A stretch of DNA of 64,000 nt, from NCBI GenBank assembly GCA_018907035.1, contig JACCIC010000029.1, positions 1,320,501 through 1,384,500 of the forward strand. The letters are read 5' to 3'. The position numbers and the translations under genes are program-made. The number at the start of each line of letters is the position of its first letter. Position 1 is the first letter of the stretch. This document shows positions 46,451 through 56,424 of this stretch, piece by piece. This stretch comes from Sycobia sp. Sy_11 (Eukaryota; Arthropoda; Insecta; Hymenoptera; Epichrysomallidae). Under the pieces are notes generated by a model. It was not told the DNA's origin. It made no database searches and saw only the letters and a list, made by a program, of their open reading frames with translations.

Positions 46451-46966
46451 CGTGTCGGAGCCGCTATCATCTTCGGGGTCGTGGTCTCGATTTTAGGGCT
46501 TCAGGTCGGTGACATGATGCTTACCAGCATCTCTTCTCGTACAGTTGATCAGTCGGTAGACATTCGTGCCGAGTTTCTCCATGATGGTAAAGGGCTCGTC
46601 GAATTTCGGGGCAAGCTTGGCGCTGACGCCTTGTATACCTGACGAGAGAATGCGATTACACCGCTATACGCGATCGCCAATCGCGTAATGAACATCGCGA
46701 CGTCTCGCATTATAATAGTGAGCTTGGTTCGCATGTGCTTGCTGCGAGTTTTCCGCTACATTGAGATGGAGATCAGATAACTTCTCCATGCACTCTTTCC
46801 AATGCTGTAGAGCAGCCTCTTCTTGCGCCACCTGTGCGCGCTGTTCCTGGCGATGCGTGCCAGGGGCTGAGGGGTGACGACCCGTGTTAAGGAAGGCCGG
46901 ACTTATGCCAATAGAGTCTTGTACGGATGTGTTGTACGCAAACATCAGTTCGTAGACATGCGCATC
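46451..46966 (-). pseudogene. Gypsy element B: integrase C-terminal part
   Basis: The 93-codon frame (46945-46664) has FAYNTSVQDSIGISPAFL, GRHPSAPG and QAHYYNARRRDV. Beyond a frame change the domain closes with KLAPKFDEPFTIMEKLG-like sequence near 46600 and HHVTDLKP near 46500. It adjoins an (AT)n tract at 46441, and no 3' LTR is visible beyond. Confidence 0.75.
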
Positions 46967-47464
46967 CTAGGTACTATGAGACTTCTCAATGAAGGCGATT
47001 ATCGCGGTCTTCAGAGTCATATTGACTCTCTCTACCGGAATGGCTTGAGCGTGATAAGGGGGTATCGTTGAGTGCTCCACCACACGCTTCACAAGGAATT
47101 TCTGGAGAACCTTATTACGAAATTCGGTGCCATTGTCCGATAGGAATATTTCGGGCGTACCAAAGCGTAAAAAAACGCGAACTTTCAACTCGCGGCGAAT
47201 CGTTTGCGCATTCGCCTTTCGGATAGGGATGCACTTTACCCAGCCAGTGAACAGATCCATGAAGACGAGTAAGTACTCGTATCCTCGGGTAGATCGTGGA
47301 AACGGACCCATCACGTCTTCAGCTACTACTGCCCATGGGCGAGTGACCGTTCGATGGCCCATCAGGCCAGCTGGCTGCAGTCTGCTGTACATGTAAGGTA
47401 CATGTAAGGTACATTGCTGGCACACGGTGCAGTTACGGACAAATTGTGTCACATCTTTGTGCAA
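46967..47464 (-). CDS. Gypsy element B: integrase catalytic core, 165-codon open frame
   Basis: The open frame carries part of the zinc-binding end (CTVCQQC at residues 12-18) and a full DDE triad: Asp50 in AEDVMGPFPRS, Asp110 in LSDNGTEF, and Glu145 in VERVNMTLK. The spacing of 34 residues between the last two is the retroviral/Gypsy rule. FGTPEIFLSDNGTEF is typical of Ty3/Gypsy. The integrase joins cDNA to host DNA. The N-terminal His pair is lost upstream, and the C-terminal part continues in another frame, so the protein as a whole is broken although the catalytic residues are kept. Confidence 0.8.
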   Translation of the reverse strand: MHKDVTQFVRNCTVCQQCTLHVPYMYSRLQPAGLMGHRTVTRPWAVVAEDVMGPFPRSTRGYEYLLVFMDLFTGWVKCIPIRKANAQTIRRELKVRVFLRFGTPEIFLSDNGTEFRNKVLQKFLVKRVVEHSTIPPYHAQAIPVERVNMTLKTAIIAFIEKSHST

Positions 47465-47745
47465 CGAGGGTCAATAGTCTGATCGTGCAATACGTCTTAT
47501 GACGTCCGAAATGACCAGCTGTGGGCTCCTCGTGACATTCATAAAGAACGGTGCGGCGATCTTCTTTAGGCACGACTAGCTAGCACGGCGCCTTGTTCCG
47601 AGTCTGTGGCGTCCGTCTGGATGACGAACGTTTCTCCGAACGACGGTCGAGAAAGGATTGGTGCAGATGCGACGAGCACCCGGATCTGTTCGAAAGCTTG
47701 CTGCTGCTCTTCTCTCCAATGATACTTGATGTTCTTCTTGGTTAA
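47465..47745 (-). pseudogene. Gypsy element B: RNase H remnant
   Basis: Between RT and integrase the minus strand shows KYHWREEQQQAFEQIR, then APILSRPSFGETFVIQTDAT with the first RNase H Asp, near 47620. It then breaks into a zinc-finger-like integrase lead (YECHEEPTAGHFG). The distance is far too short for a full RNase H (about 120 codons), so a deletion removed most of it. Confidence 0.6.
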
Positions 47746-48597
47746 TCAGGGTAGAGGCTCAGCAAGCGTGGCAAATTTCTCTAAGAACTTGCGATACCAG
47801 GACGCAAGGCCTAGAAACATATGGAGGTGCTTCAGGTTTTTTGGTGCGGCGTAAGTCAAGATTGGTGCAATCTTATCCGGATCGGGGCGGACACCTTTAC
47901 GATCCACGAGGACGCCGAGAAACCGTACCTCTGCGAGTCCGAATTTGCTCTTCTGCCTATTAATGGTCAAGCCGGCATTGGAGATTCGTCGCAGAATATG
48001 TTCGAGCCATCTGAGGTGGTCGTGAAAGCTCTCCCTAGCGATGATCATATCATCGAGATAGGCGAAGGCCACCGGCTCCATTTCAGGGCCGATAAGCTTG
48101 TCGCTTAACTGCTGAAATGTTACAGGGCCCCTGGCGACACCATATGGCATACGCGTCCATTCAAATAACCCTATACCTGGGACCGTGAAGAAAGAGAGGT
48201 GTCGCGATTCCTCACGAAGAGGGACCTGATGGTAGGCGCTGCTGAGGTCCAGTGCGGAAATGTATCGCGCATTTCTCAATTTCCGTAAAATTACGTCCAT
48301 GTAAGGGAGCGGATACGCGCTGACCTTGGAAATGGAATTCAATTTGCGATAGTCCACACAGAGTCGGTCATGCAGATCACCACTTGCGCATGCATCTCTA
48401 GCTCTATCTTCTAAGAGACCGGATAATAGCGCTCTGCTGAATAGGGACGCGACACGATCGCGTCGCGGCGTTTTCTGCAGCTGTTGTTGAATGTTAACCA
48501 GCGTAGCATGCATTTCATTTTGCCGCTGCTGCAGATCTTGAACAGTGCTGTTCAGTTGCCGCATCCAAGTTTGTAGCATATTCTGTAGATTGCGCAA
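47746..48597 (-). CDS. Gypsy element B: in-frame fusion of gag coiled segment to reverse transcriptase (283 codons)
   Basis: Residues 1-50 (LQNMLQTWMRQ, then NIQQQLQKTP) match gag of element A near 8350-8460. From about residue 79 RT begins: LCVDYRKLNSISK, then ISALDLSSAYHQVP with catalytic Asp117, MPYGVARGPVTFQ, and YLDD at 180-183 with both catalytic Asp residues. The thumb/connection part follows (RFLGVLVDRKGV, LGLASWYRKF). The capsid, nucleocapsid, protease and RT fingers are missing, yet the frame stays open across the junction. This is probably a chance in-frame deletion; whether a protein is made is unknown. Confidence 0.75.
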   Translation of the reverse strand: MRNLQNMLQTWMRQLNSTVQDLQQRQNEMHATLVNIQQQLQKTPRRDRVASLFSRALLSGLLEDRARDACASGDLHDRLCVDYRKLNSISKVSAYPLPYMDVILRKLRNARYISALDLSSAYHQVPLREESRHLSFFTVPGIGLFEWTRMPYGVARGPVTFQQLSDKLIGPEMEPVAFAYLDDMIIARESFHDHLRWLEHILRRISNAGLTINRQKSKFGLAEVRFLGVLVDRKGVRPDPDKIAPILTYAAPKNLKHLHMFLGLASWYRKFLEKFATLAEPLP

Positions 48598-49228
48598 TCC
48601 ATGACTAATTGCTACATTGTTTTCGGGGTCAGCAGACTAAGGCTCGACTGCTGCTTTCAACGCATGGGATGCGACTTGCGCCTGACGTGTAATGTCATTC
48701 GTGACACACGCTTCGGGAGGCGTAGCTACGCTCCTGATGGCTGCCTGAATCGACGATTCATTGGCTGTGCTCCATGCGAGCGGTTCGTGCCTGTTGATCT
48801 CTACGAAGTTGAAATTGATCAGATTTTGTATCTGCTGATCGGCAGCTGTTGTGCTACGTCTTTGGCCTGTGCTCATATTGACTTCCCGAGCCTGTTGTCT
48901 GTTAGCTTTTCATCAGCTTGTTCAGCATATGTCGCCTCCATTTTATTTAAAATATATGTCTTTTTAGCGTCACGCATTGTCGAGGTTACGATTACTTTTA
49001 ACAGATTTTTATCTCTGCGCGCACGTGTTTTTACAATATCATCACCACTCTCGCATTCCACAAAGTCTCCCGGGCAATAATTTCCTGCCAGTCTGCGGTA
49101 TAGCCTAGCAGCCCTTTAAAATGGGGAACCATCATCTTTTAATTCTAGTTCCGTCGTAATGATGTTTGTCTCCTCCTCGCATAGGCTTTGGAGCCAGTCA
49201 TTAAAGTCGTTTGGCGGGTTTACCATCT
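48598..49228 (-). pseudogene. Gypsy element B: gag N-terminal part
   Basis: The gag ATG is at 49228 (NPPNDFNDWLQSLCEEET). After a stop near 49118 it continues with RAARLYRRLAGNY and TRARRDKNLLKVIV up to NKMEATYAEQ. It then changes frame to MSTGQRRSTTAADQQIQNLI (48876) and on to about 48640. Two stops and a frame change disable it. The same blocks occur in the same order in element A from 7727 on. Confidence 0.7.
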
Positions 49229-50737
49229 TTTACTTATTTAGTTGACGCAAAGCTAGAGGAAGATAAACGAACAAACAAAAAAAAAATAATATGAGAAAAG
49301 GGAGCACGGAACAGCCAAAAAACTCTTTGTTCTTTGTTTATAATGATAAAAATAAAAAAATAAAAAAAAATAGAACAGATCAAGAAATTTCAAATCAATT
49401 AATTACAATTATTATATCAACTGCAAAATTAATTATTGCACTTGGTAAATAATAAATTTCTCGGTCCTTCTTCAGCAATTAGAAAACAGTAAAATCGATA
49501 GAAATTGTAGACATATAAATTCTAGGAATTTTAGAAATCATAAAATAGAAAACAAATTTGAGAGAATTTATTACTTAATTAATTAATTAATTAATTAACA
49601 AATATTAAATTATTCAATAAGTTAAATAATTAAATGAATCAATTATTTAATAAACTGTTTAGTGTTCGTTGTTTACCTTGCTCAAAAATAAAGAAAACAA
49701 AGAACAAAACATTTTTGTTTGGTAAGTATTTCGGAACCGACAATGTGAAGAGACAGTGGATTGCGATAGCGCAAGCGCAAAAGTTATAGGTGACTAACGC
49801 AAAAAAGAAATATGTAAGAAACAGAAAAAAAAAACAAAAATTTTATTTTCACCACAAAAGTAAGAAAAAATAAATTTCAAGAATTTTCAAAAATTTTCCA
49901 AAAATTTTCCCAAAATTTTCAGAGATTTTCACTTTTTTCATTCATAAATATTCATCCAAAAAAAAAAAATTTTATTTCTGCATATTCGGAAAAATTTTAG
50001 TTTTCAATTTCAAAAAAAAAAAAAAATTTTATTTTTCAATTTCAAAAAAAAAATAAAATTTTTATTTTGAAAATTTAAAAAAAAATTTTTGTTTTTGTAT
50101 TTTCGAAAAATACTAAACTACAAAATATTAAAGATATAAAAATATCAAAACGAAACTCCGAAAGCGAAAAGTATAAAAGGAAAAATAATTTTGATCAATT
50201 AAATTTGGAGCAAAGAAAAATTTGCGTTAGTCGCGTGTACACTCGTATGTATGGCGTAGAGTCGCGGTAGTGTGTGTATGTATATATCGCGGTAGTATAT
50301 ATAGACACATGTATATACACAGATCGCCGACTTCGCAATTTTTATACTTGTCGTGTCGCGAGTATGTATAAAAATTTGTTGTATTTAAGTAGAACAGATT
50401 AATATCATTAATTACATTTATTATCCTAACAGCTTATATATTAGCATATTACGAATTATATTAGTTATAGTCTGTTATTTGATATTAATATTATCATTAC
50501 ATGCTATATTAAATCAAATTATTAATTCGTTCTATATTAACTTAAATTAAATTAATACAATTAAATTATATTTGTAAGTAAATTAAATGTTCATTCTATT
50601 TAGTATAATGAGAATTTATTATAATGTAATAATTGTGAATATATTGTGTAGCCTTATAAATAATTTTTCTATTGACTCTAGTCTAACTCAAATCGAATTT
50701 ATATAATTAAATCAAGTTAAATTTATAATTACATTGA

Positions 50738-50783
<46 letters not shown>

Positions 50784-51234
50784 TGTATATAAATTAATGT
50801 ATATACAAGTGTTTAATTTAATATTAGTCTTGCTTGAAAAGCCGCACAAATATTATATTTCCGTGTGCGGCTGTGTATTTAAATTGTGCTGCTTTTCAAC
50901 AGCTTTCGTCGAATTGTCGTTGGCCTTGGCTAACTTCGAGAGTGTTTACATATACGAGTTCGCCACGTAAACACTCGCGATGCGCAGTGCGTTCGTACTG
51001 TGTAATATTACGATTTTCTATACAATATAATTATTAAATTATTTACGCGCATCCGCGTCACTTGCGAGTATTCGCCGGGGCACGAAGTATAATAAAGTAT
51101 ATTATTGAATATATCATAAAACATATAACAAAACATACAATACAATATATAATAAGATATATAATTAAATATATAATAAAATATGTATGAATGTATATAT
51201 CTTCTTATATCCAATTGTGCGATCCCAAGATCGT
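49229..51234 (-). other. Untranslated leader of element B
   Basis: About 2 kb, AT-rich and non-coding, co-linear in patches with the leader of element A. It contains many A/T homopolymers (49850-50110), a GTATATATA patch near 50280 and an (AT)n tract at 50741-50780. The stretch 50820-51180 aligns almost completely with 6150-6510. Confidence 0.65.
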
Positions 51235-51245
51235 GTTGGGCGCCC
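51235..51245 (-). promoter_or_regulatory. Primer-binding site of element B
   Basis: GGGCGCCCAAC on the minus strand directly after the LTR end TTACA. One base differs from the tRNA-Lys complement (TGGCGCCCAAC). Confidence 0.7.
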
Positions 51246-51662
51246 TGTAACGGAGCGCGTGTCCGCCTCGAGCACGAGGACGGCGAGCACGGCCGTTGCA
51301 AATATGTGTGCCCGGCTGGGCTTAGCCCCGAATTATCTCGGCGAGGGAGAGGGGTGGTTCGCGATGGGTAAAGAATCGCATGCTGGATTGACGGCTCACG
51401 AAATAAGAAAGCGGAAGATTAAAATCGATGTGGATTTAATATCGAATGAATTTACAACACATATGCGCGAAGGCGCGAGGCATGCAGGCCAAGGGTCGCC
51501 GAGGCGACGCCGCGCGAGCTGCTAGGGAAGAGAGAGTCTAAGGCTGTCTTCTCACTGTCAAATTAACGCGCACGCCCGTCTCTCCCCACTCCCCGCTCTC
51601 TCTCGCACTTACCTCTCCGACGGTGTAGTCGTGCGTCGGTCTGGAACATATATAAGCTTTAT

Positions 51663-51699
<37 letters not shown>

Positions 51700-51707
51700 C
51701 ATATATA
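51246..51707 (-). repeat. LTR of Gypsy element B, 5' LTR, truncated by a Helitron end
   Basis: On the minus strand it ends CCGTTACA, followed by the PBS. It is about 97-98% identical by eye to LTR C (53168-53727) over about 440 bp, including the (CA)n tract (51667-51692). Its first about 115 bp are missing: it stops exactly at the CTAG of the Helitron-like terminus at 51708. Confidence 0.8.
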
Positions 51708-52153
51708 CTAGCATCCCCCGTCTCGGCTTCGCCCGAGATAATAATTTAACGGATAGTTTGCCGACTACTTGGGCGTCGTTTTCTATCAACTAAATACAAT
51801 ATTCCCAGTCGAAATTGCCCAGAGATACGTAGACATGGCATTCTATCATTCGAACACACAACTGCCTATAGAATTCGTCTTGAGTCAACGGGGTATCGAC
51901 GGAATCCTTATTTAAAATGTGTATATATAATATGTATAATATAATATACATACAAGATATATTATATATATATAATATATATATCGTATGTCATATTTAT
52001 ACTATATATCAGTTATATTTCCGTTTTTTCCAATTAAATACGTGAATACGTATTTAATTGAAATACGTATGTAATATGAATAGAATGTATAAAAATGAAA
52101 ATATAATTTGTCATCACAAACTATATTCAGTATGATTTGGCACACAGAACCAT
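51708..52153 (-). mobile_element. Helitron-like 3' terminus and left arm of a large inverted repeat
   Basis: CTAG at 51708-51711 is followed on the plus strand by CATCCCCC and the hairpin CTCGGCTTCGCCCGAG, the reverse of a Helitron end (hairpin, about 10 bases, CTAG) with A/T host flanks. From 51766 to 52153 runs one arm of the inverted repeat: two 60-bp-type units, TTTAAAATGTGTATATATAAT, and the block shared with 18180 and 40803. Confidence 0.65.
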
Positions 52154-52338
52154 TTTATAAGAGAAGAAGAAAGAAAGACGGAAAAATAGAGAGCGAGAGA
52201 GAGAGCGAGAGAAAGAGAGAGAGGGAGAGAGAGAGAGAGAGAGATTTTCCTACGTAAAACTAAAATTTATAAAAATCAAAAGATATCAATAAGGTGTGAG
52301 TGTAGTATCAGATTAACCTGTAGAACAAAAAAGGTTAT
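52154..52338. repeat. (GA)n-rich spacer at the centre of the inverted repeat
   Basis: 185 bp with GA-rich sequence at about 52190-52246, then AAAATCAAAAGATATC as in the dispersed repeat copies. The spacer is not palindromic itself. Confidence 0.8.
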
Positions 52339-52477
52339 ATGGTTCTGTGTGCCAAATCATACTGAATATAGTTTGTGATGACAAATTATATTTTCATTTT
52401 TATACATTCTATTCATATTACATACGTATTTCAATTAAATACGTATTCACGTATTTAATTGAAAAAACGGAAATATA

Positions 52478-52526
<49 letters not shown>

Positions 52527-52713
52527 ATGTCTATTATATTATACATATTATATATACACATTTTAAATAAGGATTCCGTCGATACCCCGTTGACTCAAGA
52601 CGAATTCTATAGGCAGTTGTGTGTTCGGATGATAGAATGCCATGTCTACGTATCTCTGGACAATTTCGACTGGGAATATTGTATTTAGTTGATAGAAAAC
52701 GAACGCCCAAGTA
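52339..52713 (+). repeat. Right arm of the large inverted repeat
   Basis: Reverse complement of 51766-52153, almost base for base, including ATACGTATTCACGTATTTAA and TTCCGTCGATACCCCG. The main differences are the (AT)n tract at 52479-52522, a G/GG difference in AATTG(G)AAAA, and a few substitutions in the minisatellite part. Confidence 0.85.
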
Positions 52714-53128
52714 TGAGGAAAGCAATTTCTATGGGAAGAGTCGTGTTGGGACGGTAAAATACTATATCTAGGTAGAAGACGATGTCCAGGTATGACGGGA
52801 CGACTTCTACAGGGAGTTTTGTGTTCGGACGGTAGAATACGATGTCCAGGTGTCTCTGAACGTCTTCTATGGGGAGTTTCGTATTCGGATAAGATGCCCA
52901 AGCGCCTCGGGCCGACTTCTACGGAGAATTTCGTGTTCGGACGGTAGAAGACGATGTCCAGGTATGATGGGATGACTTCTATGGGGAGATTCATGTTGGG
53001 ACATTTGAATACGACATCGGGATGTTTTGGAACGACTTCTACGGGGAGTGTTAAAGAGCCTTCTATAAAAAGATTCATTTTTTATCATTTGAACACGCAC
53101 ACTCCCAGTAAAAGTCGTCCTTCCAACC

Positions 53129-53130
<2 letters not shown>
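52714..53130 (+). repeat. 60-bp minisatellite array, about seven units
   Basis: The phrase CGATGTCCAGG recurs at 52780, 52840 and 52952, and related phrases at about 52893 and 53012, all on a 60-bp grid. Units read GACTTCTACGGGGAGTTTCG, TGTTCGGACGGTAGAATACG and ATGTCCAGGTATGACGGGA. At about 53040-53110 the orientation flips (ACACGCACACTCCCAGTAAA). Since 60 is a multiple of three, a long open frame appears on the minus strand; it is a by-product of the repeat. Confidence 0.85.

Positions 53131-53167
<37 letters not shown>
53131..53167. repeat. (AT)n microsatellite
   Basis: Pure AT repeat between the minisatellite and LTR C. Confidence 0.95.
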
Positions 53168-53170
<3 letters not shown>

Positions 53171-53727
53171 GAAGGGGAACGCAAGCAGCGCGTACGCTTG
53201 CCTTCCCACGTCCGTATGCTCTCTCTCCTGGTGTAGCCCTGGAAATATGTAGATATAGTTGTAAATATAAATGTATATATGTATATATGTGTGTGTGTGT
53301 GTGTGTGTAAATATAAAGCTTATATATGTTCCAGGCCGACGCACGACTACACCGTCGGAGAGGTAAGTGCGAGAGAGCGGGGAGTGGGGAGAGACGGGCG
53401 TGCGCGTTAATTTGACAGTGAGAAGACAGCCTTAGACTCTCTCTTCCCTAGCAGCTCGCGCGGCGTCGCCTCGGCGACCCTCGACCTGCATGCCTCGCGC
53501 CTTCGCGCATATGTGTTGTAAATTCATTCGATATTAAATCCACATCGATTTTAATCTTCCGCTTTCTTATTTCGTGAGCCCTCAATCCCGCATGCGATTC
53601 TTTACCCATCGCGAACCACCCCTCTCCCTCGCCGAGATAATTCGAGGCTAAGCCCAGCCGGGCACACATATTTGCAGCGGCCGTGCTCGCCGTCCTCGTG
53701 CTCGAGGCGGACACGCGCACCGTTACA
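53168..53727 (+). repeat. LTR C, copy of the A/B family LTR, full length
   Basis: Begins TGTGAAGGGGAACGC, ends CCGTTACA, 560 bp. Contains an AT/GT tract with (GT)n at about 53287-53308. Very close to LTR B but in opposite orientation. It is followed by PBS and a short piece of leader only, so it is a 5' LTR without its element. Confidence 0.8.
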
Positions 53728-53764
53728 GGGCGCCCAACACGATCTTGGGATCGTGTTGGGCGCC
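53728..53764 (+). promoter_or_regulatory. Primer-binding site of LTR C inside a perfect palindrome
   Basis: GGCGCCCAACACGATC (53729-53744), spacer TTGG, then the exact reverse complement GATCGTGTTGGGCGCC (53749-53764). Copies A and B have only three other bases (TAC or CAC) where this copy has the extra 11 bases that complete the palindrome. Confidence 0.85.
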
Positions 53765-53835
53765 AATTGGATATAAGAAGATATATACATTCATACATAT
53801 TTTATTATATATTTAATTATATATCTTATAATATA

Positions 53836-53889
<54 letters not shown>
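53765..53889 (+). repeat. Leader piece of LTR C and (AT)n tract
   Basis: AATTGGATATAAGAAGATAT onward matches the leader of element B to about 53832; then a pure AT tract at 53842-53888 ends the similarity. Confidence 0.75.
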
Positions 53890-53897
<8 letters not shown>

Positions 53898-54554
53898 TGC
53901 AACCGCCGATTTGGCGGTCGCACGTTACCCATTCGTATGAAATCGCCAACCGCGCGAGTGTGCGCACGGTGTAGGAGTAAGAGGACGAACTGAAAAGGAA
54001 CGAGCGCGTTCCTTCTTCTCGTCTCGACCTTGGAACAGATCAGATGCTTCTCGTTCCAGCCGTGAAGGAAGAGAGATGCTTGCAGCTGCTGAGCAACCAT
54101 CATCGCTACCTTCCAGATCTTACTCTCGACATTTGGAAGATCCAGCCCCAGACATTGAGCGGCTTAGCAGGCATTTACCCGCGTCCCGTACATCAAAAAC
54201 GCCGATTGGCCGTACGTACGAAGGAGTGAGAGAGACAGAAAGAGAGAGAGGCTAAGTGGCGACGAGTACGCCGTTCACGCAGCATCAAGAGTGGAAAGTC
54301 CAGCATGCAGTATCGGAAAGTATTCTCTTGTATTTAAATGTTATGCATAACTTTCTCCCGAAAATAAGAGAGACGTAGGTTACGGTCAGACCCCACCGAC
54401 GCTGTATAGCGTGCGCATCCCCGTCCTTCGCGTCAGTGTATATTCTCGTCCCGAGTACCGTGTTCCCCTCTTATCTTTCCCGGTGAACGATTGCGTGTTA
54501 ATATATTTGTACCTCCGATTCTGGTGTTGCGGAACCTGCCAGGTGTGATTGGCA
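53890..54554. other. GC-balanced block, unclassified
   Basis: Starts with a hairpin (CCGCCgatttGGCGG at about 53905-53919) right after (AT)n. It holds a purine-rich run GAGAGAGACAGAAAGAGAGA near 54230 and ends with TGTTGCGGAACCTGCC near 54530. The features would fit an LTR-element 3' end (purine tract, then LTR), but there is no partner. The 61-codon frame near 54044-54229 has no known motif. Confidence 0.25.
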
Positions 54555-54900
54555 TACGAGCCCTAGCCATGATTGGACGATAAAATACGATGTCCATATG
54601 TTTCTGGACGATTTCTACGGGGAGTATTGTATTTAGTTGGTAGGAAACAATGACCAGGTATGTAGGGATGAATTCGGTGAAATAGGTACTTTCTACGGGA
54701 AGTAAAAATGGTACTTTCTACGGGAAGTTGCGTGTTCGAACGATAGAAGGCGATGTTCAGATATGACGAAACGACTTATATGGAGAGATTCGTATTCTAT
54801 CATTTGAACACACAAGCTCCCAGTAGAAATCGTTCTGGGATACTATGTCATCGATTTCTAACTGCCCAACACGAAACTCCCAACTCAAAACTCGTTATAT
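54555..54900 (+). repeat. 60-bp minisatellite array with orientation switch
   Basis: Units such as GGACGATTTCTACGGGGAGT and AACGATAGAAGGCGATGTTC run to about 54780. Then the junction GAGATTCGTATTCTATCATT (about 54785) leads to units in the opposite orientation (CTCCCAGTAGAAATCGTTCT). A short local duplication of TACTTTCTACGGGAAGT lies at 54687 and 54713. Confidence 0.75.
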
Positions 54901-55360
54901 TCTATTGTTATAACACAGAGTATTTATTCTCTCGATCTCGCCACTTCCACCTGGTCAGGGAGGTCGATCCTAAATATCCCATACTGGTGATTCGAACCCT
55001 GAAGAACGTCCGCCGTCAGTCAAGGAGAGACATACGCAGGCAACAAGTGATAAATACAAGGAAACGCAGGAAATACAGGATGTGCTGGAGCCCTGCTGAA
55101 ATATGCAACAACAGTATACGTGATTCTACAATTGCGCGATGAGAAACGTCGAACGTACCATCAAAGATTTTGTGAAGAATCCCTCGCCTCGACTCAGTAA
55201 ACCCGGTACACCTTTACAACTGGCGTGATAGGAGATCCTCAGATATTAACGTAAAATGTGTTCCTTTTGCAGGTAAAGGAGCCTTCATTGATGCCGCTGG
55301 GGCAAGTTACTGAGCAGCTCACGGAGGTAGAGAGACTGAAAAATCAGTTTCACCCCTGCT
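54901..55360 (+). other. Coding-like fragment of unknown type
   Basis: One plus-strand frame reads DPKYPILVIRTLKNVRRQSR, then TRKRRKYRMCWSPAEICNNS up to a stop at 55140. Composition and a basic tail make it look like a piece of a mobile-element protein, but I do not recognise the family. A short frame may continue beyond 55150. Confidence 0.25.
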
Positions 55361-55749
55361 GCGAACTAGCCCTTCTCAAACTCGAGAACTATAAGCGTAA
55401 TTTATACTTTTGATTTTTAACTTTGATTTATAACTTTGATTTATAATGATATGAATAAGCAAGTACATAAACGAAGTGAGACGAATGTGACGGGTCAGGT
55501 TGCAACCCGTGTCGAAAGAATGCTTTGACCGCGAATACGTGCACCCACGGCTCGTTATAAATGGGTAACTGTTGCTGCGCATGTTTTTGTATAATATACG
55601 CGTATCAGCGAGCAAGGGCTCCATCGCGAAATTTCTGTACAGTGAGGAATTCCGCGACGTTACGGTGGAAAAAGTTTTTACAAACAGACTTTCAACGACA
55701 GCCACTCTGTACATTTCTAGCCTGGAGACGTGATTCCGTCTACAGGTTA
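55361..55749. other. Spacer, nothing recognised
   Basis: A short repeated phrase TTTGATTTATAA occurs at 55420-55445. No gene is supported. Confidence 0.35.
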
Positions 55750-56424
55750 AATCATGTATGAGCCAGCTGAAATGGCAGTTTCATCGCGTACTCCAAAGCT
55801 CATTACAGCAAGGGTCGGCAGGCGTGCACCAAGGAGACCTCCCCGCGATGGCGTAAATGCAATCCAGGAACCATCTATGAGGACATTACTTCTGGGCTGT
55901 GCCATCCTATTCGCCCTTGCGGGCTTACACGCCTTCTTCAATTCTTCTTTTGTGGTTCAGGATGGCTTTGCAGAAATTGCAAATCCTGGACCACTTCTCA
56001 GGGCTCTCCAGCATCAACCGGACGATATTTTCAGGCCCATATGGCCCTACGTCTCTTCAGAGGCACTCCCTTTCGAGGCGAAACACCTCGCACTGAAAAA
56101 ACGTGTGAAGCGCATAATCTCGGGGATCGCAACAGTGGGCACAGTTCGGATCCGGTACTTTCCCCATCTTGGAGATAGGATCGAAACCGACCGTGCCCGA
56201 TAAGAGCTGCGTGAGGTGGTAATTTACCTCTCCGTACGACCTCTGGAACCATGGCTTTAACTGACTAATCAGTCGAGCCGTCCATCGGCCGCGCGGGTCC
56301 CTCTCCCAGCGCTTCTGCCATTCATGATGGATTCAGCTGTCCTTATGAGCAGACGCCGCTCGCAAGGTGCTGGGCCGCCGACATTGGCCATCAACCTGCC
56401 ATGTTGTACTGTCACTCGGGCAGC
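55750..56424 (-). pseudogene. R1/TRAS-like element 2: ORF2 C-terminus
   Basis: On the minus strand SGHGRFRSYLQ (near 56180) is followed by a Cys-Cys-His region (NCAHCCDPRDYALHTFFQC near 56110), the R1-clade C-terminal zinc-like motif. It passes through a frame change to a tail ending near 55750. The equivalent site in element 1 is CGEVDTPQHVLTVCP. Confidence 0.65.

Noticed and set aside
52563..53078. 171-codon open frame with 20-residue repeats on the minus strand
   Set aside because: It is the translation of the 60-bp tandem DNA unit (a multiple of three). The same arrays elsewhere are closed in all frames, and the frame starts and ends inside repeat DNA.
54970..55010. GGTTCGAATCA on the minus strand, like a tRNA B box
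   Set aside because: No A box or cloverleaf could be formed around it, and it lies in the coding-like fragment.
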